Source: Pseudomonas sp. Irchel 3H7 (GTDB lineage Bacteria > Pseudomonadota > Gammaproteobacteria > Pseudomonadales > Pseudomonadaceae). Taken from it: 64,000 nt of DNA. Made by a program: the position numbers and the translations under genes. The stretch covers positions 124,001 to 188,000 of the forward strand of contig NZ_FYEA01000004.1 of NCBI RefSeq assembly GCF_900187605.1. The letters are read 5' to 3'. Every line of letters begins with the position of its first letter. Positions within the stretch are counted from its first letter, which is position 1. The notes beneath the pieces are model-generated. The model saw only the letters and a program-made list of their open reading frames with translations. It was not told the DNA's origin and ran no database searches. Positions 27,279-36,980 of this stretch are shown here, in pieces.

Positions 27279-28766
27279 ATGGCCACACAAGAAAAGAGAT
27301 CGCGGAAGATGGCTGGCGCGCAGACCCCGATGTGTACCGCGTTGTTGATCGACGGCGAATTGGTCGCTGGGGAAGGTTTTGTCGAGCCGATTCTTAACCC
27401 AGCCACCGGTGAGATCCTCACGCACATCGCCGAGGCCAGCACCGAGCAAGTCGAAGCCGCCATCCTCGCCGCCCACCGCGCCTTTGCCGAATGGTCGCGC
27501 ACCACGCCTCAGCAACGTTCCAACCTGTTGCTCGAGATTGCCAACGCCGTGGAAAAACACGCCGATCACCTCGCCCGCCTCGAATCGCTGAACTGCGGCA
27601 AGCCGCTGCACCTGGCGCGTCAGGACGATCTGACGGCGACCGTCGATGTATTCCGCTTCTTCGCCGGCGCCGTGCGCTGCCAGACCGGTCAGCTCAGCGG
27701 TGAATACCTGCCGGGTTACACCAGCATGGTTCGTCGCGATCCGATTGGCGTGATCGCCTCGATTGCGCCGTGGAATTACCCGATCATGATGGCCGCGTGG
27801 AAAATCGCCCCGGCCCTCGCCGCCGGCAACACGCTGGTGTTCAAACCCTCCGAGCACACGCCGCTGTCGATCCTCGCGCTGGCGCCAGCGCTCGCCGAGA
27901 TTCTTCCGCGCGGGGTGATCAACATCATCTGCGGGGGTGGCGAAGGCGTCGGCAGCCATTTGGTCGGTCACGCCAAAGTGCGCATGGTCTCGCTGACCGG
28001 CGATATCGTCACCGGGCAGAAAATCCTCCAGGCCGCCGCGAAAACCCTGAAACGCACGCACCTCGAACTCGGCGGCAAAGCCCCGGTAATCGTCTGCAAC
28101 GACGCCGACATCCAGGCCGTGGTCGACGGAGTGCGCACTTACGGTTACTACAACGCCGGCCAGGACTGCACCGCCGCATGCCGGATCTACGCGCAGGCCG
28201 GGATTCACGACAAATTGGTCGCCGAACTCGGCCAAGCCGTCAGCAGCCTGCGCTTCGCCGGCAAACGTGATGCCGACAACGAGATCGGCCCGCTGATCAG
28301 CACCCGCCAACGCGACCGCGTAGCCAGTTTTGTCGAGCGCGCCCTCGGCCAACCACACATCGAGCGGGTGACCGGTGCGGCGGTGCATTCCGGTGCCGGT
28401 TTCTACTATCAACCGACGCTGCTCGCCGGTTGCAAACAAAGCGACGAAATCGTTCAGCGCGAAGTGTTCGGCCCGGTGGTCACCGTGACCCGTTTCGACG
28501 AACTCGCGCAGGCCGTCGACTGGGCCAACGACTCCGAGTATGGCCTCGCCTCGTCGGTGTGGACACAGAATCTGGACAAGGCGATGCAAGTTGCCGCGCG
28601 CCTGCAGTACGGCTGCACGTGGATCAACAGCCATTTCATGCTGGTCAGCGAAATGCCCCACGGCGGGCTGAAACGCTCCGGTTACGGCAAAGACTTATCC
28701 AGTGATTCGCTGCAGGACTACAGCGTGGTGCGGCACATCATGGCCCGCCACGGCCAGCATCTCTGA
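27279..28766 (+). CDS. patD: Gamma-aminobutyraldehyde dehydrogenase-type enzyme (copy 1)
   Basis: A 495-residue NAD-dependent aldehyde dehydrogenase similar to PatD/YdcW, which oxidises 4-aminobutanal (from putrescine) to GABA. Visible are the WNYPIMMAAWK and KPSEHTPL cofactor segments, the catalytic Glu in LELGGKAP and the nucleophilic Cys in [11 protein letters not shown]. The N-terminus is about 18 residues longer than in copy 2; GGGAG upstream supports the chosen ATG. Copy 2 lies after the importer. The exact aldehyde is inferred from family and neighbours. Confidence 0.87.
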   Translation: MATQEKRSRKMAGAQTPMCTALLIDGELVAGEGFVEPILNPATGEILTHIAEASTEQVEAAILAAHRAFAEWSRTTPQQRSNLLLEIANAVEKHADHLARLESLNCGKPLHLARQDDLTATVDVFRFFAGAVRCQTGQLSGEYLPGYTSMVRRDPIGVIASIAPWNYPIMMAAWKIAPALAAGNTLVFKPSEHTPLSILALAPALAEILPRGVINIICGGGEGVGSHLVGHAKVRMVSLTGDIVTGQKILQAAAKTLKRTHLELGGKAPVIVCNDADIQAVVDGVRTYGYYNAGQDCTAACRIYAQAGIHDKLVAELGQAVSSLRFAGKRDADNEIGPLISTRQRDRVASFVERALGQPHIERVTGAAVHSGAGFYYQPTLLAGCKQSDEIVQREVFGPVVTVTRFDELAQAVDWANDSEYGLASSVWTQNLDKAMQVAARLQYGCTWINSHFMLVSEMPHGGLKRSGYGKDLSSDSLQDYSVVRHIMARHGQHL

Positions 28767-28849
28767 CTACGCTAATAACAAGCCGCCAACGGCATGCTTC
28801 ACCGCGTTCACAACTGCCCCGACCATAATTTGAAGAAGAGGGTTCAACC

Positions 28850-30001
28850 ATGTTCGTGCACAAGACCGCACTGCTCAGTGCAATCACCACGGCCCTGCTG
28901 GCCAGCGCCAGCCTGCAAGCGGCCGAGCCGTTAAAGGCTGTCGGTGCTGGCGAAGGTCAGCTGGATATCGTTGCGTGGCCGGGTTACATCGAACGTGGCG
29001 AGAGCGACAAGGCTTACGACTGGGTCACCGGTTTCGAAAAAGAAACCGGCTGCAAGGTCAATGTGAAGACCGCTGCGACCTCCGACGAAATGGTCAGCCT
29101 GATGGCCAAGGGCGGTTATGACCTGGTCACCGCGTCGGGCGATGCGTCGCTGCGGTTGATCGTCGGCAAGCGTGTGCAACCGATCAACACTGCGTTGATC
29201 GCGAACTGGAACACCCTCGACCCGCGCCTGAAAGACGCGCCGTGGTACGTGGTCAACAACCAGACTTACGGCACCCCGTACCAGTGGGGCCCGAACGTGC
29301 TGATGTACAACACCAACGTATTCAAGACCGCGCCGAGCAGTTGGAACGTGGTGTTTGCCGCGCAGGATCTGCCCGACGGCAAGCCGAACAAGGGCCGCGT
29401 GCAGGCCTATGACGGGCCGATCTACATCGCCGATGCGGCGTTGTATCTGAAATCGACCAAGCCTGAATTGGGCATCAAGGATCCGTACCAGCTCACCGAA
29501 GATCAATACAAAGCCGTGCTCGACCTGTTGCGCGCGCAGCAGCCGCTGATCCACCGCTACTGGCACGACACCACGGTGCAGATGAGCGACTTCAAAAACG
29601 AAGGCGTGGTGGCATCGAGTGCGTGGCCGTATCAGGTCAATGGTTTGATGAACGAGAAGCAGCCGATCGCGTCGACCATTCCGAAAGAAGGCGCCACGGG
29701 CTGGGCTGACACCACCATGTTGCACGCCGAGGCCAAGCACCCGAACTGTGCGTACAAGTGGATGGACTGGTCGCTGAAACCGAAAGTCCAGGGTGATGTA
29801 GCAGCTTGGTTTGGTTCGTTGCCGGCCGTTCCTGCGGCGTGCAAGGAGAGCGAATTGCTGGGTGCTGAAGGTTGCAAGACCAACGGTTTCGACCAGTTCG
29901 ACAAGATCGCCTTCTGGAAAACCCCGCAGGCTGAGGGTGGCAAGTTTGTGCCGTATAGCCGCTGGACCCAGGATTACATCGCGATCATGGGCGGCCGCTA
30001 G
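28850..30001 (+). CDS. ABC importer periplasmic binding protein (YdcS/PotD-like)
   Basis: A 383-residue exported solute-binding protein. The signal peptide ends around SLQAAEPL. The mature domain shows the polyamine-binding-type features IVAWPGYIERG, VTASGDASLRLIVG and YGTPYQWGPNVLMYNT. It delivers substrate to the following ATPase and permeases. It resembles E. coli YdcS, whose operon ydcSTUV-patD has the same composition as here. Putrescine or a related diamine is the likely ligand. Confidence 0.9.
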   Translation: MFVHKTALLSAITTALLASASLQAAEPLKAVGAGEGQLDIVAWPGYIERGESDKAYDWVTGFEKETGCKVNVKTAATSDEMVSLMAKGGYDLVTASGDASLRLIVGKRVQPINTALIANWNTLDPRLKDAPWYVVNNQTYGTPYQWGPNVLMYNTNVFKTAPSSWNVVFAAQDLPDGKPNKGRVQAYDGPIYIADAALYLKSTKPELGIKDPYQLTEDQYKAVLDLLRAQQPLIHRYWHDTTVQMSDFKNEGVVASSAWPYQVNGLMNEKQPIASTIPKEGATGWADTTMLHAEAKHPNCAYKWMDWSLKPKVQGDVAAWFGSLPAVPAACKESELLGAEGCKTNGFDQFDKIAFWKTPQAEGGKFVPYSRWTQDYIAIMGGR

Positions 30002-30022
30002 CTCTCGACAACGACGCGGTCT

Positions 30023-30157
30023 GCTCCCTTTCCCCCCTCGCCCCCCTGGGGGAGAGGGCTGGGGTGAGGGGGTAGCTTTTGACCTTGCCTTTGACTTCAG
30101 AGCAACGGCCAATAAAGCCACCCTCACCCCCCGCCCTCTCCCGGAGGGAGAGGGAGC
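30023..30157. repeat. CCCTCTCC/GGAGAGGG inverted element
   Basis: The left part cccccctgggggagagggct followed by ggggtgaggg, and the right part ccctcaccccccgccctctc followed by ccggagggagaggg, are facing copies of one element, separated by about 50 bp. It lies between the binding-protein and ATPase genes. Such a structure could lower expression of the membrane components relative to the binding protein. Confidence 0.8.
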
Positions 30158-30280
30158 TAAAAGCGGATCGCATCTCGTCCGCCGAATGTGTGAACCAAGC
30201 AAACCGTAAAACGTTTCAGATTTTTCAGAAGTCCAGGCTGGGCCGCTGCGACGGCCCTCGCCTTTTTGGAGCACCGCACC

Positions 30281-31318
30281 ATGACGCTTGCAGTCCAGTT
30301 CACCAACGTTTCCCGGCAGTTCGGCGAAGTGAAGGCCGTTGACCGGGTTTCCATCGATATCGAGGACGGCGAGTTCTTTTCCATGCTCGGCCCTTCCGGC
30401 TCGGGCAAAACCACCTGCCTGCGCCTGATCGCCGGGTTCGAACAACCGAGCGCCGGCTCGATCCGCATCCACGGCGCCGAAGCGGCCGGTTTGCCGCCGT
30501 ATCAACGTGACGTCAACACGGTGTTTCAGGACTACGCGCTGTTCCCGCACATGAACGTCCTCGACAATGTCGCCTACGGTTTGAAGGTCAAAGGCGTCGG
30601 TAAAACCGAGCGCCACAAACGCGCCGAAGAAGCCTTGGACATGGTCGCCCTCGGCGGTTATGGCGCACGCAAACCGGTGCAATTGTCAGGCGGTCAGCGC
30701 CAGCGCGTGGCCCTCGCCCGCGCTCTGGTCAATCGTCCGCGTGTGCTGCTGCTCGATGAGCCGTTGGGTGCACTCGATCTGAAACTGCGCGAACAAATGC
30801 AAAGTGAATTGAAGAAGCTGCAACGCCAGCTCGGCATCACCTTCATCTTCGTCACTCACGATCAAACCGAAGCGCTGTCGATGTCCGATCGCGTCGCCGT
30901 GTTCAACAAGGGCCGCATCGAACAAGTCGACACGCCGCGCAATCTGTACATGAAACCGACCACCACATTCGTGGCTGAATTCGTCGGCACCTCGAACGTG
31001 ATTCGCGGCGATCTGGCCCGCCAAATCAGCGGCCATCCGCAGCCGTTTTCGATCCGTCCGGAACATGTACGTTTTGCCGAAGGCCCGCTGGCCAGTCACG
31101 AAATCGAAGTCAGCGGTCTGCTCCATGACATCCAGTATCAGGGCCGCGCCACGCGTTATGAATTGAAGCTGGATAACGGTCAGACCCTGAGCATCAGCCA
31201 CGCCAACAATCAATGGATCGACAGCAGCGCACAGCACCAGACCGGCCAGCGTCTGAGCGCGCGTTGGGCGCGGGAAGCGATGATCCCGCTGCACGATAAC
31301 GTGGCGAGCGGGGTGTGA
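30281..31318 (+). CDS. ABC importer ATPase (YdcT/PotA-like)
   Basis: A 345-residue ATPase that powers uptake. Walker A GPSGSGKTT, signature LSGGQRQRVALARAL, Walker B VLLLDEPLGALD and the switch His (VTHDQTEAL) are all intact. A C-terminal TOBE-type domain (about 270-340) follows. The start at 30281 has GGAG 9 bases upstream; five extra codons lie before it. The permease gene follows after a single base. Confidence 0.93.
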   Translation: MTLAVQFTNVSRQFGEVKAVDRVSIDIEDGEFFSMLGPSGSGKTTCLRLIAGFEQPSAGSIRIHGAEAAGLPPYQRDVNTVFQDYALFPHMNVLDNVAYGLKVKGVGKTERHKRAEEALDMVALGGYGARKPVQLSGGQRQRVALARALVNRPRVLLLDEPLGALDLKLREQMQSELKKLQRQLGITFIFVTHDQTEALSMSDRVAVFNKGRIEQVDTPRNLYMKPTTTFVAEFVGTSNVIRGDLARQISGHPQPFSIRPEHVRFAEGPLASHEIEVSGLLHDIQYQGRATRYELKLDNGQTLSISHANNQWIDSSAQHQTGQRLSARWAREAMIPLHDNVASGV

Positions 31319-31319
31319 C

Positions 31320-32255
31320 ATGAGCATGCTCGCGATGACTGCATCGCCGCCGTTGCGCCGGTTTTCCAACCTGCTCTACCGCAAGCCGAACCTGTATCTG
31401 TCGATGCTGCTGGTGCCGCCACTGCTGTGGTTTGGCGCGATCTACCTCGGCTCGCTGCTGGTGCTGTTGTGGCAGGGTTTCTACACCTTCGACGACTTCA
31501 CCATGGCGGTCACGCCGGACCTGACCCTGGCGAATTTTGCCGCGCTGTTTCAGCCGTCGAACTTCGACATCATCCTGCGCACGCTGAGCATGGCCATCGT
31601 CGTGTCGATCGCCAGCGCCATCGTTGCGTTCCCGATTGCATACTACATGGCGCGCTACACCACGGGCAAAACCAAGGCGTTTTTCTACATCGCAGTGATG
31701 ATGCCGATGTGGGCCAGTTACATCGTCAAGGCGTATGCGTGGACGTTGCTGCTGGCCAAGGGCGGCGTGGCGCAGTGGTTCGTGCAGCACTTGGGATTGG
31801 AGCCGGTATTGCAGTTCATTCTGGGGATTCCCGGGGTGGGCGGTAGCACCTTGTCGACCTCGCATCTGGGGCGGTTCATGGTGTTCGTTTATATCTGGCT
31901 GCCGTTCATGATTCTGCCGATTCAGGCGTCGTTGGAACGTCTGCCGCCGTCGCTGTTGCAGGCCTCCGCTGACCTTGGGGCCAAGCCGCGTCAGACGTTT
32001 ATGCAGGTGATTTTGCCGCTGTCGATTCCGGGCATCGCCGCCGGTTCGATCTTCACGTTTTCGCTGACCTTGGGCGACTTCATCGTGCCGCAACTGGTCG
32101 GGCCGCCAGGTTACTTCGTCGGCAGCATGGTGTACGCGCAGCAAGGTGCGATCGGCAATATGCCGATGGCCGCCGCGTTTACGTTGGTGCCGATTGTGTT
32201 GATCGCGGTTTACCTGTCCATCGTCAAAAGACTGGGGGCCTTCGATGCGCTCTGA
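31320..32255 (+). CDS. ABC importer permease 1 (YdcU/PotB-like)
   Basis: A 311-residue inner-membrane permease with about six transmembrane helices. The EAA-type loop that contacts the ATPase is visible in [20 protein letters not shown] followed by LPLSIPG. The N-terminal cytoplasmic tail is short. The start is one base after the ATPase stop, and its end overlaps permease 2 by 11 bp, so the unit is translationally coupled. Confidence 0.92.
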   Translation: MSMLAMTASPPLRRFSNLLYRKPNLYLSMLLVPPLLWFGAIYLGSLLVLLWQGFYTFDDFTMAVTPDLTLANFAALFQPSNFDIILRTLSMAIVVSIASAIVAFPIAYYMARYTTGKTKAFFYIAVMMPMWASYIVKAYAWTLLLAKGGVAQWFVQHLGLEPVLQFILGIPGVGGSTLSTSHLGRFMVFVYIWLPFMILPIQASLERLPPSLLQASADLGAKPRQTFMQVILPLSIPGIAAGSIFTFSLTLGDFIVPQLVGPPGYFVGSMVYAQQGAIGNMPMAAAFTLVPIVLIAVYLSIVKRLGAFDAL

Positions 32256-33054
32256 AAGGGCTTCAATCGGGCTACGAATCGCAGCCTGGGGCGGGCTGGT
32301 GTTTCTGCACTTCCCGATCCTGATCATCTTCCTTTACGCCTTCAACACTGAAGAAGCCGCGTTCAGCTTTCCGCCGAAGGGCTTCACGCTGCACTGGTTC
32401 AGCGTGGCGTTTTCGCGGCCGGATGTTCTGGAGGCGATCAAGCTTTCGTTGCAGATCGCAGCCATCGCCACGTTGATTGCGATGGTCCTCGGCACCTTGG
32501 CTTCAGCAGCGTTGTACCGCCGGGATTTCTTCGGCAAACAAGGCATCTCGCTGATGCTGATTTTGCCGATTGCGCTGCCGGGGATCATCACCGGGATCGC
32601 ACTGTTGGCGACGTTCAAGACGCTGGGGATCGAGCCGGGGATGTTCACCATCATCGTCGGTCACGCGACCTTCTGTGTGGTGATCGTCTACAACAACGTC
32701 ATCGCCCGCCTGCGCCGTACTTCGCACAGTTTGATCGAGGCCTCGATGGATCTCGGCGCCGATGGCTGGCAGACCTTTCGCTACATCATCCTGCCCAACC
32801 TCGGCTCGGCGTTGCTGGCCGGCGGCATGTTGGCGTTTGCGCTGTCGTTCGACGAAATCATCGTCACCACGTTCACCGCCGGGCATGAACGCACGTTGCC
32901 GTTGTGGCTACTTAACCAACTGAGCCGGCCACGGGATGTACCGGTGACCAACGTCGTCGCCATGCTGGTGATGATGGTGACGATGCTGCCAATCCTCGGC
33001 GCGTATTACCTGACGCGTGGTGGCGAGAGCGTCGCCGGCAGCGGCGGTAAATAA
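32245..33054 (+). CDS. ABC importer permease 2 (YdcV/PotC-like)
   Basis: A 269-residue inner-membrane permease with about six helices. The EAA loop is in [20 protein letters not shown]. It forms the translocation channel with permease 1. The gene overlaps permease 1 by 11 bp. A palindromic repeat separates it from the second dehydrogenase. Confidence 0.92.
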   Translation: MRSERASIGLRIAAWGGLVFLHFPILIIFLYAFNTEEAAFSFPPKGFTLHWFSVAFSRPDVLEAIKLSLQIAAIATLIAMVLGTLASAALYRRDFFGKQGISLMLILPIALPGIITGIALLATFKTLGIEPGMFTIIVGHATFCVVIVYNNVIARLRRTSHSLIEASMDLGADGWQTFRYIILPNLGSALLAGGMLAFALSFDEIIVTTFTAGHERTLPLWLLNQLSRPRDVPVTNVVAMLVMMVTMLPILGAYYLTRGGESVAGSGGK

Positions 33055-33081
33055 ATATTCAACAGACACCAAAAATCCCCT

Positions 33082-33173
33082 TGTGGGAGCGAGCCTGCTC
33101 GCGAAGAGGCCGTCACATCCAACATTGATGTCGACTGATACACCGCTTTCGCGAGCAGGCTCGCTCCCACAGT
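33082..33173. repeat. Palindromic repeat, TGTGGGAGCGAGC family
   Basis: Inverted arms tgtgggagcgagcctgctcg and complement with a spacer of about 40 bp. It sits between permease 2 and the second dehydrogenase and may act as a 3' end for the importer transcript. Confidence 0.85.
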
Positions 33174-33223
33174 TTTTAATCCGGTTTCGGCAGAAAAATA
33201 ATAGATTCGAAGAGGACAGAACG

Positions 33224-34648
33224 ATGCAAACCAAACTCTTGATCAACGGCCAACTGGTCAACGGCGAAGGCCCGGCGCAACCAGTGCTCAATCCCTCGCT
33301 CGGCGAAGTCCTGGTAGAAATCAACGAAGCCACTGAAGCCCAGGTCGATGCCGCCGTGCGCGCCGCCGATAACGCCTTCGCCGAGTGGTCGCAAACCACG
33401 CCGAAAGACCGCTCGCTGCTGCTGCTCAAACTCGCCGACGCCATCGAAGCCCACGGCGAGGAGCTGGCCAAACTGGAATCCGACAACTGCGGCAAACCCT
33501 ACAGCGCCGCGCTCAACGACGAGATTCCGGCGATTGCCGACGTGTTCCGTTTCTTCGCCGGCGCCAGCCGTTGCATGAGCGGTTCGGCCGCTGGCGAATA
33601 CCTGCCCGGCCACACCTCAATGATCCGCCGCGATCCGGTCGGCGTGATCGCCTCCATCGCGCCGTGGAACTACCCGCTGATGATGGTCGCCTGGAAAATC
33701 GCTCCAGCATTGGCCGCCGGTAATACCGTGGTGCTCAAGCCGTCGGAGCAAACCCCGCTGACCGCGTTGCGTCTGGCCGAACTGGCGTCGGAAATCTTCC
33801 CGGCTGGCGTACTCAATCTGGTGTTTGGTCGTGGGCCTACCGTAGGCAGTCCGTTGGTCACACACCCGAAAGTGCGCATGGTTTCGCTGACCGGCTCCAT
33901 CGCCACGGGCGCCAATATCATTTCCAGCACTGCCGACAGCGTCAAACGCATGCATATGGAACTGGGCGGTAAGGCGCCGGTAATCATCTTCGATGACGCC
34001 GATATCGGCGCGGCGGTGGAAGGCATTCGTACCTTTGGTTTTTACAACGCCGGGCAGGACTGCACCGCCGCGTGCCGGATCTACGCGCAGCAGGGCATCT
34101 ACGACAAGTTCGTCGAGAAGCTTGGCGCGGCGGTCAGCAGCATCAAGTACGGCTTGCAGGATGATCCGTCGACCGAACTGGGGCCGTTGATCACTGCACA
34201 ACATCGCGACCGTGTTGCCGGGTTTGTCGAGCGTGCCGTGGCGCAGTCGCACATTCGTTTGATCACTGGTGGCAAGGCTGTCGACGGTAACGGGTTCTTC
34301 TTTGAACCAACCGTTTTGGCCGATGCGCAGCAGGACGACGAGATTGTCCGTCGCGAAGTGTTTGGGCCGGTGGTTTCGGTGACCAAGTTCACCGATGAAG
34401 CGCAGGCGCTGGAATGGGCCAACGACTCGGATTACGGCCTCGCCTCCTCCGTGTGGACGGCAGATGTCGGACGCGCGCATCGCATGTCGGCGCGTTTGCA
34501 GTACGGCTGCACGTGGGTGAACACGCACTTCATGCTCGTCAGCGAAATGCCCCATGGCGGTCAGAAATTGTCCGGCTACGGGAAAGACATGTCCATGTAT
34601 GGGCTGGAGGACTACACCACGGTTCGGCATGTGATGTTCAAGCATTAA
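33224..34648 (+). CDS. patD: Gamma-aminobutyraldehyde dehydrogenase (copy 2)
   Basis: A 474-residue NAD-dependent dehydrogenase very similar to copy 1: [19 protein letters not shown]-type [10 protein letters not shown], and the Cys nucleophile in [11 protein letters not shown]. It fits PatD/YdcW more closely at the N-terminus ([16 protein letters not shown]). The ATG at 33224 has AGAGGA upstream. Its place directly after the importer equals patD after ydcV in E. coli. Having two copies suggests gene duplication with divergence in substrate or induction. Confidence 0.9.
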   Translation: MQTKLLINGQLVNGEGPAQPVLNPSLGEVLVEINEATEAQVDAAVRAADNAFAEWSQTTPKDRSLLLLKLADAIEAHGEELAKLESDNCGKPYSAALNDEIPAIADVFRFFAGASRCMSGSAAGEYLPGHTSMIRRDPVGVIASIAPWNYPLMMVAWKIAPALAAGNTVVLKPSEQTPLTALRLAELASEIFPAGVLNLVFGRGPTVGSPLVTHPKVRMVSLTGSIATGANIISSTADSVKRMHMELGGKAPVIIFDDADIGAAVEGIRTFGFYNAGQDCTAACRIYAQQGIYDKFVEKLGAAVSSIKYGLQDDPSTELGPLITAQHRDRVAGFVERAVAQSHIRLITGGKAVDGNGFFFEPTVLADAQQDDEIVRREVFGPVVSVTKFTDEAQALEWANDSDYGLASSVWTADVGRAHRMSARLQYGCTWVNTHFMLVSEMPHGGQKLSGYGKDMSMYGLEDYTTVRHVMFKH

Positions 34649-34652
34649 CAGC

Positions 34653-34733
34653 GAAAAGATCGCAGCCTGCGGCAGCTCCTACATGATGGACGCCGCTCTT
34701 CTGTAGGAGCTGCCGCAGGCTGCGATCTTTTCC
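34653..34733. repeat. Palindromic repeat, GTAGGAGCTGCCGCAGG family
   Basis: Inverted arms aaaagatcgcagcctgcggc and complement around a central spacer of about 20 bp, 4 bp after the dehydrogenase stop. It is likely a transcript 3' structure. Confidence 0.85.
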
Positions 34734-34874
34734 GCGACACACGGACGATGTCGGCGATCCACCACCAGGCTTCACCGAAACCAAAACAATAACTACCGAA
34801 CCGGGCGGCGCCTGCAAAGCCTCGCCACGGCTTCGGCCATCCGAAATCTGCCGATTTCACGGAGCAAAACACAC

Positions 34875-36359
34875 ATGAGTTCCTCACCCGATCTCGCCAC
34901 AGCCGTTGCCGACAGCGATGCCGAACAACTGCGCAAACTGGGCTACACCTCGAACTTCAACCGCAGCATGAGCCTGTGGGAAAACTTCGCCTTGGGCTTC
35001 ACTTATCTGTCACCGGTCGTAGGGGTTTATACCCTCTTCGGCCTGTGCCTCGCCGCCGGCGGCCCACCGATGTTCTGGGCCTACTTGCTGGTCGGTTGCG
35101 GCCAATTGCTGGTGTGCCTGATCTTCGGCGAAGTGGTTTCGCAGTTCCCGATTTCCGGCGGTGTTTACCCTTGGGCACGCCGATTGGTCGGTAAAAAATG
35201 GGCATGGATGGTCGGCTGGATCTACTCCATCGCCCTCTGCGTCACCATCGCTGCCGTTGCGGTCGGCGCTGGCCCATACCTGGCCGCCATGCTCGGTTTT
35301 GAGCCGAGCAACAACACCAACATCGTCATCGCCCTGGTGCTGACCCTGTTCGCCACACTGGTCAACCTCAGCGGCACCAAAGTGCTGGCGCGCATCGCCA
35401 TGTTCGGCTTTCTGTGCGAACTGGTCGGCGCAGTGATCGTTGGTGTTTACTTGTTGGTGTTCGAACGCCATCAACCGCTGAGCGTGCTGTTCAACACCTT
35501 CGACATCAGCGTCGACGGCTCATACCTGCCGGCGTTCCTCACCGCGTCGTTGGCGGGGATGTTCCTCTACTACGGCTTCGAGGCCTGCGGCGACGTCGCC
35601 GAAGAAACCCCGAACCCGAGCGCAAAAATCCCGGTGGCCATGCGCATGACCATCTACATCGGCGGCATCGCGGCGATGTTCGCCTGCCTGGCGCTGATCC
35701 TCGCTGTGCCGGACATGCAAGCGGTGATCAACGGCACCGACAAAGACCCGGTCACCACCATCCTCAACAACGCCTTCGGCCCGGTCGGTTCGAAAGTGGT
35801 GATGGGCGTGGTAATGATTTCCTTCATCTCCTGCGTCATCAGCCTACAAGCAGCGGCAAGCCGTCTGCTGTACTCCTACGCTCGCGATGAAATGGTCATC
35901 GGCAGCCGACTGCTGAAAAAGATTTCTCCTACCACCCAAGTACCGGTTGCCGCACTGTTCGTGTCCGGCGTCCTGCCCGCCCTGATCATCGCCCTCGGCT
36001 TCTTCCTGCAAGACGCCGTGGCCACCATCGTCAGCTTCGCCGCCATCGGCATCTACCTCGCATTCCAGATGATCGTCCTGGCCGCACTGTACGCCCGCAG
36101 CAAAGGCTGGAAACCGAGCGGCAAATTCACCCTCGGCGCGTGGGGCTGGCCGGTGAACATCGGCGCGCTGGTGTACGGCGTTGGCGCAATCATCAACATG
36201 GCCTGGCCACGTACGCCGGATGCGGCTTGGTATGTGAACTATGCGATGGTGTTGAGTACTGCGATCGTGATTGGGTTGGGCTTGGTTTACATGTGGATTG
36301 GCAAGCCGTATGACCATGGCAAGGCGCCGGCTGGGGATGCGTGGAAGGTGAGTCGCTAA
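34875..36359 (+). CDS. APC-family amino acid/polyamine permease
   Basis: A 494-residue secondary transporter with about 12 transmembrane helices. The N-terminal LWENFALGFTYLSPVVGVY and FPISGGVYPWARRLVG segments are typical of the APC superfamily (GABA, choline or amine permeases). It probably imports GABA, putrescine or a related amine that feeds the adjacent dehydrogenases; the substrate is inferred from context. The start has GGAG upstream. A hairpin follows the stop. Confidence 0.88.
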   Translation: MSSSPDLATAVADSDAEQLRKLGYTSNFNRSMSLWENFALGFTYLSPVVGVYTLFGLCLAAGGPPMFWAYLLVGCGQLLVCLIFGEVVSQFPISGGVYPWARRLVGKKWAWMVGWIYSIALCVTIAAVAVGAGPYLAAMLGFEPSNNTNIVIALVLTLFATLVNLSGTKVLARIAMFGFLCELVGAVIVGVYLLVFERHQPLSVLFNTFDISVDGSYLPAFLTASLAGMFLYYGFEACGDVAEETPNPSAKIPVAMRMTIYIGGIAAMFACLALILAVPDMQAVINGTDKDPVTTILNNAFGPVGSKVVMGVVMISFISCVISLQAAASRLLYSYARDEMVIGSRLLKKISPTTQVPVAALFVSGVLPALIIALGFFLQDAVATIVSFAAIGIYLAFQMIVLAALYARSKGWKPSGKFTLGAWGWPVNIGALVYGVGAIINMAWPRTPDAAWYVNYAMVLSTAIVIGLGLVYMWIGKPYDHGKAPAGDAWKVSR

Positions 36360-36370
36360 GAGCCTGTGAT

Positions 36371-36393
36371 CCCGGCACCGACAAGGTGCCGGG
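36371..36393. terminator. Shared terminator between the permease and the SLOG-like gene
   Basis: A 9-bp stem CCCGGCACC/GGTGCCGGG with a short loop between two convergent genes. There is no long T run, so it may work as a weak or factor-assisted end for both. Confidence 0.55.
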
Positions 36394-36417
36394 GTTCAGG
36401 CAAGCCGTGAAACATCA

Positions 36418-36975
36418 TCAAAAAGAAAGCTCTGCCTGATCGTGCTTCAACAGGGAAATACGGTCGAACAGTTTGATTTTTTCATTGGCTTTTTGCTTGG
36501 CGTGATCGGACATGAATGCAATCAACTCTTCGAGCTGACTAACGTCTCCGACTACTTTGAATTGCTTTTCCTTGTTGACGAAAACAAGCGACTTCTTCTT
36601 TCTCGACAACAATTCAATGACGTTGCTGAGCGTACCGGTGCTCTTTGCATCCCAGATCATCAAGCCGTAGTCAGCCGCTTCGGCCATGACGACGTCTTTC
36701 TCGGTGAAGAAAGCTCTCGACCCTTTGGAATGCTTGGAGTCGACTGTTCTGGCGGGCCAGTGCCCTAGGTTGTTCCTCGGCGCCGAACCGCTGCAGAACA
36801 CCGTGGTTCTGGATCGTTCGAGACTCAGCAGGTACTCCTGAATGGAGGTATCGGCGCCCCCAGCATCACCCACCACCACCTCAAAATCTGACGCTACGAT
36901 ATTATTGATGCGCTCTTTAACCTTCGGATCAAGGTTCTTGATGTTGATAGAGCCGGCAATAAATACAGTCGTCAT
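36418..36975 (-). CDS. SLOG-like nucleotide-binding protein, function unknown
   Basis: A 185-residue soluble protein. A Rossmann-like start (TTVFIAGSINI) is followed by a GDAGGAD loop at 36-42, like the glycine-rich phosphate loop of SLOG/LOG and YspA-type domains. At about 93-115 the segment MAEAADYGLMIWDAKSTGT matches the second SLOG signature (bulk residue-aD-wDg-S-GT). A charged helical tail follows (155-185). SLOG domains bind or cleave nucleotides. The ATG lies 5 bp after the stop of the phosphoribosyltransferase gene, so the two act together. The base composition is AT-richer than the flanks. Confidence 0.72.
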   Translation of the reverse strand: MTTVFIAGSINIKNLDPKVKERINNIVASDFEVVVGDAGGADTSIQEYLLSLERSRTTVFCSGSAPRNNLGHWPARTVDSKHSKGSRAFFTEKDVVMAEAADYGLMIWDAKSTGTLSNVIELLSRKKKSLVFVNKEKQFKVVGDVSQLEELIAFMSDHAKQKANEKIKLFDRISLLKHDQAELSF

Positions 36976-36980
36976 TGAAT

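Noticed and set aside
28931..30682. A 583-codon frame on the minus strand across the binding-protein and ATPase genes
   Set aside because: It runs antisense to two clearly recognised ABC genes and through a repeat element; it has no domain and no ribosome-binding site.
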